Shown piece by piece: positions 60,697-64,000 of a stretch of 64,000 nt of DNA (the first letter of the stretch is position 1; each line of letters begins with the position of its first letter). Under the pieces are notes generated by a model. That model did not search any database. It worked only from the letters and a program-made list of their open reading frames with translations, and was not told the origin of the DNA. The DNA is from Paramyrothecium sp. XJ0827. Taxonomy: Eukaryota > Ascomycota > Sordariomycetes > Hypocreales > Stachybotryaceae. The position numbers were made by a program, and so were the translations under genes. The DNA lies in assembly GCA_020881915.1 (NCBI GenBank), contig JAJFPB010000009.1, forward strand, positions 3,100,001 through 3,164,000, read 5' to 3'.

Positions 60697-61549
60697 CCAA
60701 ACGTCAATTGAGGCCACAATGTCATAGGGTTACATCGTCAGTAGCAAGCACTATGCTGGCTGTAATCTTCAGGGCGGCTTGACATTGAATTTAGAGGTTC
60801 TTTGCTGTGTTATCAAATCCAAGGCATATTTGGGAATCATTGCAACCATTTGTAGGTTTTCTGGTTACGTCGGATTCACCTGTGAACCATGTCAGATACA
60901 ATTTAACGTTCATTTTATCTCATGGAACGGAGGATGCTACTTCAATTCCTTCTTAAGAAATCCATAGTAATAACAAAAGTCTTATTGACTCAAATCTTGT
61001 CGATTCAGCTGAAGTGGCACTTTGTTTTCTCTCACTCGAAGCCTTTGCTGCATCACTATTATTGGGCCCTTTTCAAAAGACGCCTTTCAAGTGTGGGCGA
61101 AGAGTGTGTGCTATTTGGCTAGGTGTAGTTCGTAGCTCGAATCGAGCCAACAATGAACTTGGCCAAGCGAACCTACACGAAAAAAACAAGTCGTCTGAGC
61201 CAGCCTTGTCTAAAATTGTAAGAGTGACGCTCACTTCGAGACAATAGTATTGTAATATCTCTGTCAGACGCGGGGACGTGCCCCTGCCTTTCCAGCTCGG
61301 ACAATTAGTACCAAATAGGAAACCAGACTCCGATGTTGTGATTCCGAGACCTAAAACTGAAAGATATCGCGATATTGGGGACTTTAGGCCATACTACGAA
61401 TGAGTTTTCGGTCATAGTTCCTTGGCAATTTAGTTTGAGACTCATTATCTGAGTTGACTGTCACTCAATCGAATCTTTCTCAGTTCTCCGTTGGTTCCAG
61501 AGCTAGAACTTGGAGAAGAAGTGCTCTGTTCATCCCTGCACAGCCCATC
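60697..61549. other. Intergenic, 0.85 kb
   Basis: No gene was recognised. An open frame continues upstream of 61550 to 61454 (32 extra codons) in frame with the enoyl reductase but lacks family similarity. Confidence 0.5.
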
Positions 61550-62681
61550 ATGGAAGCCACGCCTACCCTTCCTCTCATTCCAGCAACACAAACTGCGGTA
61601 ATACAGGACATGAACGGTAAGCCTACGGTTTCTACGGGGGTTGGTGTACCAGAACTACAGCCAGGAATGGTTCTCGTCAAGACTCAGGGCTTGGCACTCA
61701 TGCCAGCGGATTACAAAATGGGACTTGCATTTCCCACGCCAGGTGCCATCATTGGCATGGATTTTGTTGGGCGCGTTGAAAAACAAGGCACAGAAAAACG
61801 GTTCCAGGAGGGCGAAATAGTGTGCGGTGCCATCCCGGGATCCAATCCAGACACTCCATGGAATGGAGCATTCGCTGAATACGTGTTGGCACCAGCCGAT
61901 TTACTGTGCCATGTTCCCGTTCACATGTCCCTCACGGATGTGGTGGCAACAGGCACCCCCTTCCTTACGTGTTCCATGGCTTTGTGGGGCTCACTTGGGC
62001 TAGTGGGGAATCCTTCATGTCCAGTCGCTCCTCAAGATTCAAAGATCGTGCTTGTATATGGTGGTAGCAGCACATGTGGGACAATGGCTATACAATTGCT
62101 CAAGCTGTAAGGTTATTGTCAGCCCTCTCAAGTCCGTTTGTGCTAAGTTTATTTACAGATCTGGCCATCAGCCAATCGCTACATGTTCACCCAAGAACTT
62201 CGACCTGGTCATGTCTTACGGGGCAAATAACACGTTTGACTACTCAGCCCCCGATATTGGTCGCACTATTAGGAAACACACTAACGGCAAGCTCCGTCAT
62301 GCTCTTGACTGTGTGACGGATATGGCCTCGGCCCGCTGCTGCTACGAGGCCCTGGGACGCCCCGGGGGGCGTTATGCCAGCTTGGAGTATTGCTCAGAGA
62401 GTTGGAGAACACGCAGTGTAGTGAAGGCAGATTTTGTTATGGCAATCGAGGCGTTTGGGAGTCGATGTAATCTGAAGGGGCCATACTATCGTCCAGCGAG
62501 CGCAGCTAAACACCAGATGTGCGTTGAGTTACAACGGATTTATCAGGAGTTGCTAGATACGGCAAAGATAAAACCCCATCCGGTGGAAATAGTGGGCCAT
62601 TCTTTTGAGAGCGTCTTGGCCGGTTTGGCTCGTCTAAAGTCCGGTTTCATTTCTGGAAAAAGACTTGTAGTGACTTTTTAG
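61550..62681 (+). CDS. Trans-acting enoyl reductase
   Basis: Two exons, 61550-62106 and 62159-62681, with a 52-nt intron, give 359 residues, the usual size of stand-alone fungal trans-ERs. It is a medium-chain dehydrogenase/reductase: TAVIQD start, GLALMPADYKM, PGAIIGMDFVGRV, GAFAEYVLAPADLL, the NADPH loop VYGGSSTCGTMAIQLLKLSG, YGANNTFDYSAPDIG and a C-terminal LKSGFISGKRLVV. No zinc ligands are seen, as expected for this group. It should reduce enoyl intermediates on the PKS-NRPS, whose own ER region is degenerate. It marks the far end of the cluster. The start at 61550 was chosen by family length; an upstream in-frame start exists at 61454 if a non-ATG codon is allowed. Confidence 0.93.
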
Positions 62682-64000
62682 GGAGCCCGTCAGACAGATC
62701 GAGGTTAGCACCGTTTGTTATATGAGAAAAACGCTTCTATAAAAGCGAGAAAGTTATTTTCCTAACCAAAATGATCAATTCTGAGATCTCTATATTCTCC
62801 AGGTAGCCATTAAATAAGAAAAGTTTCTATTAATTTTAGGTGGCTCTTTTATAATTATATAATTAATTTAGTTAAGTATTCGCTAGAATATATTAAACAT
62901 CCTTAGTATCTACAATCGCAGGATCTATAGATAGAGCTACTCTAGTATAATGGTAGCACTAGTAGGTTCTAAAATCTCTGTGGGCATCTAATAGAGGCGT
63001 AGGTCTTGTAAGATTGCTACTAATAGGACCATATTATCTTCAAGACTAGCTAGAAAGGCTTAGGGGTCTTATTCAACTTAGTAATATGCAACTATTTTAA
63101 AGTCCCCTTTGTTGGGGTATAGGATAGCGCTAGGTTTAGAGATTTTGTAATATAGTAGTAAACTATATCCCGTCTTCGGGCGGGCTAAAGATAATATTGG
63201 GATAGCTATATATGCTCTACCTAATATAGGGGCTTAGCATAGCCACAAGTTGGGGTCAACTTTAGGAGGAGTAGTTTGTGCTTTTGGGAAGGTATAAATA
63301 AAACTCTTGTAGCCTAATGCAATCAAGCTAGGGCTTACTTACATAGCACTAAATCCCTTATAACCTCCCCTTAAGGACCAGTAATTTATAGAAATAGACT
63401 AGTTATATATTCTATGAGCAATATAATGGCTTTTTTATGGTGCATCTTACTGCAAGCTATAGGGCATACCATATTACAAATCTACTGGATATTTTACTGT
63501 ATTATTATCACACTATGGACTATAAGTTGAACATAAAATCAATTCGGCGGCATATAAATTAAAGAGCTCTTTACTTCTATTTACTACATTCGTAATATCT
63601 AGATTCTGGTTTCTATATAATGTATGTAAATATTAATAAGCTATGGCCTCCTACCTTATCCTATCACTTATGACTTGTGCCATGGACTCAAAGGTTTTTG
63701 AAATTACATACATTTTATTTTCGCGCTAATGAAACTGGCGTCCATGGTTTTTGCAAAGTGGCGTCTATGGTTTTTGGGTTAGACAGCAGTAAAATACATA
63801 ATATATATATCAATAGAGAGCCACGATCTTGGAGACTAAGCACGTATGTTTTTATTTAAAATGAAGCAGAATTGCATTTCTGGTGGCCATCCGAAATTCG
63901 GCCCAAGTAAATGAAGTGAGGTTGAGAGTGGGTCCCGACGACCAGGAGGCCATGTTAAGGGATAGAGCCAGCCATAATAAAGGTAGAGATAACCCATTTC
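62682..64000. repeat. AT-rich, gene-free block right of the cluster
   Basis: From about 62750 the DNA is AT-rich and TA-dense, with no usable frames, like RIP-altered repeat DNA. It does not visibly match the chromovirus. A short direct repeat lies at 63736-63776. The family is unidentified. Composition partly recovers after about 63850. Confidence 0.5.
63736..63776. repeat. 18-bp direct repeat
   Basis: TGGCGTCCATGGTTTTTG at 63736-63753 and the same with one C-to-T change at 63759-63776. Probably a small tandem duplication in repeat DNA. Confidence 0.55.

Noticed and set aside
61454..61549. N-terminal extension of the trans-ER
   Set aside because: It has no ATG at 61454 and no similarity. 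The family normally begins close to the residue encoded at 61550.

Overview
The window looks like a filamentous ascomycete (Pezizomycotina) chromosome segment. The evidence is short GT-AG introns (about 50-100 bp), rhodopsin-domain/PTH11-like membrane proteins, a LaeA-like methyltransferase, HET and NLR-like relics, a fungal PKS-NRPS, and very AT-rich repeat DNA with the C-to-T signature of repeat-induced point mutation (RIP). No species can be named from the sequence alone.

Layout. 0-13.3 kb is an accessory region with many damaged genes: an NLR-like fragment, a short-chain dehydrogenase (SDR) half joined to a cytochrome P450 lacking its N-terminus, an intact rhodopsin-domain membrane protein, an N-truncated P450, an allantoate-permease-type transporter killed by four C-to-T stop codons, and a frameshifted HET-like relic. 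An intact LaeA-like methyltransferase closes this part. 14.1-17.9 kb holds an uncharacterised acidic-tailed protein and a four-exon secreted protein. 18.6-36.8 kb is transposon DNA. Two heavily RIP-degraded chromovirus (Ty3/gypsy) copies lie head to head, with 3' LTRs at 18987 and 36150. A third, much younger copy (24256-32184, 607-bp LTRs, CTTAT target duplication) sits inside the right-hand one.

36.9-62.7 kb is a compact secondary-metabolite cluster. It contains an eight-exon PKS-NRPS of about 3963 residues (KS-AT-DH-MT-degenerate ER-KR-ACP-C-A-T-R), a Zn2Cys6 regulator, a rhodopsin-domain membrane protein, a nine-exon P450, a 14-TM-type MFS exporter and a stand-alone trans-enoyl reductase. 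The proposed logic is as follows. The PKS half and trans-ER build a methylated, partly reduced polyketide. The C-A-T module amidates it with an amino acid. The terminal R domain releases it as an aldehyde or tetramic acid. The P450 oxidises it, the MFS protein exports it and the Zn2Cys6 protein controls the set. AT-rich repeat DNA bounds the cluster on both sides (before 36.8 kb and after 62.7 kb).

Exon boundaries below were placed by hand from GT/AG sites, reading-frame phase and family similarity; no database search was possible.
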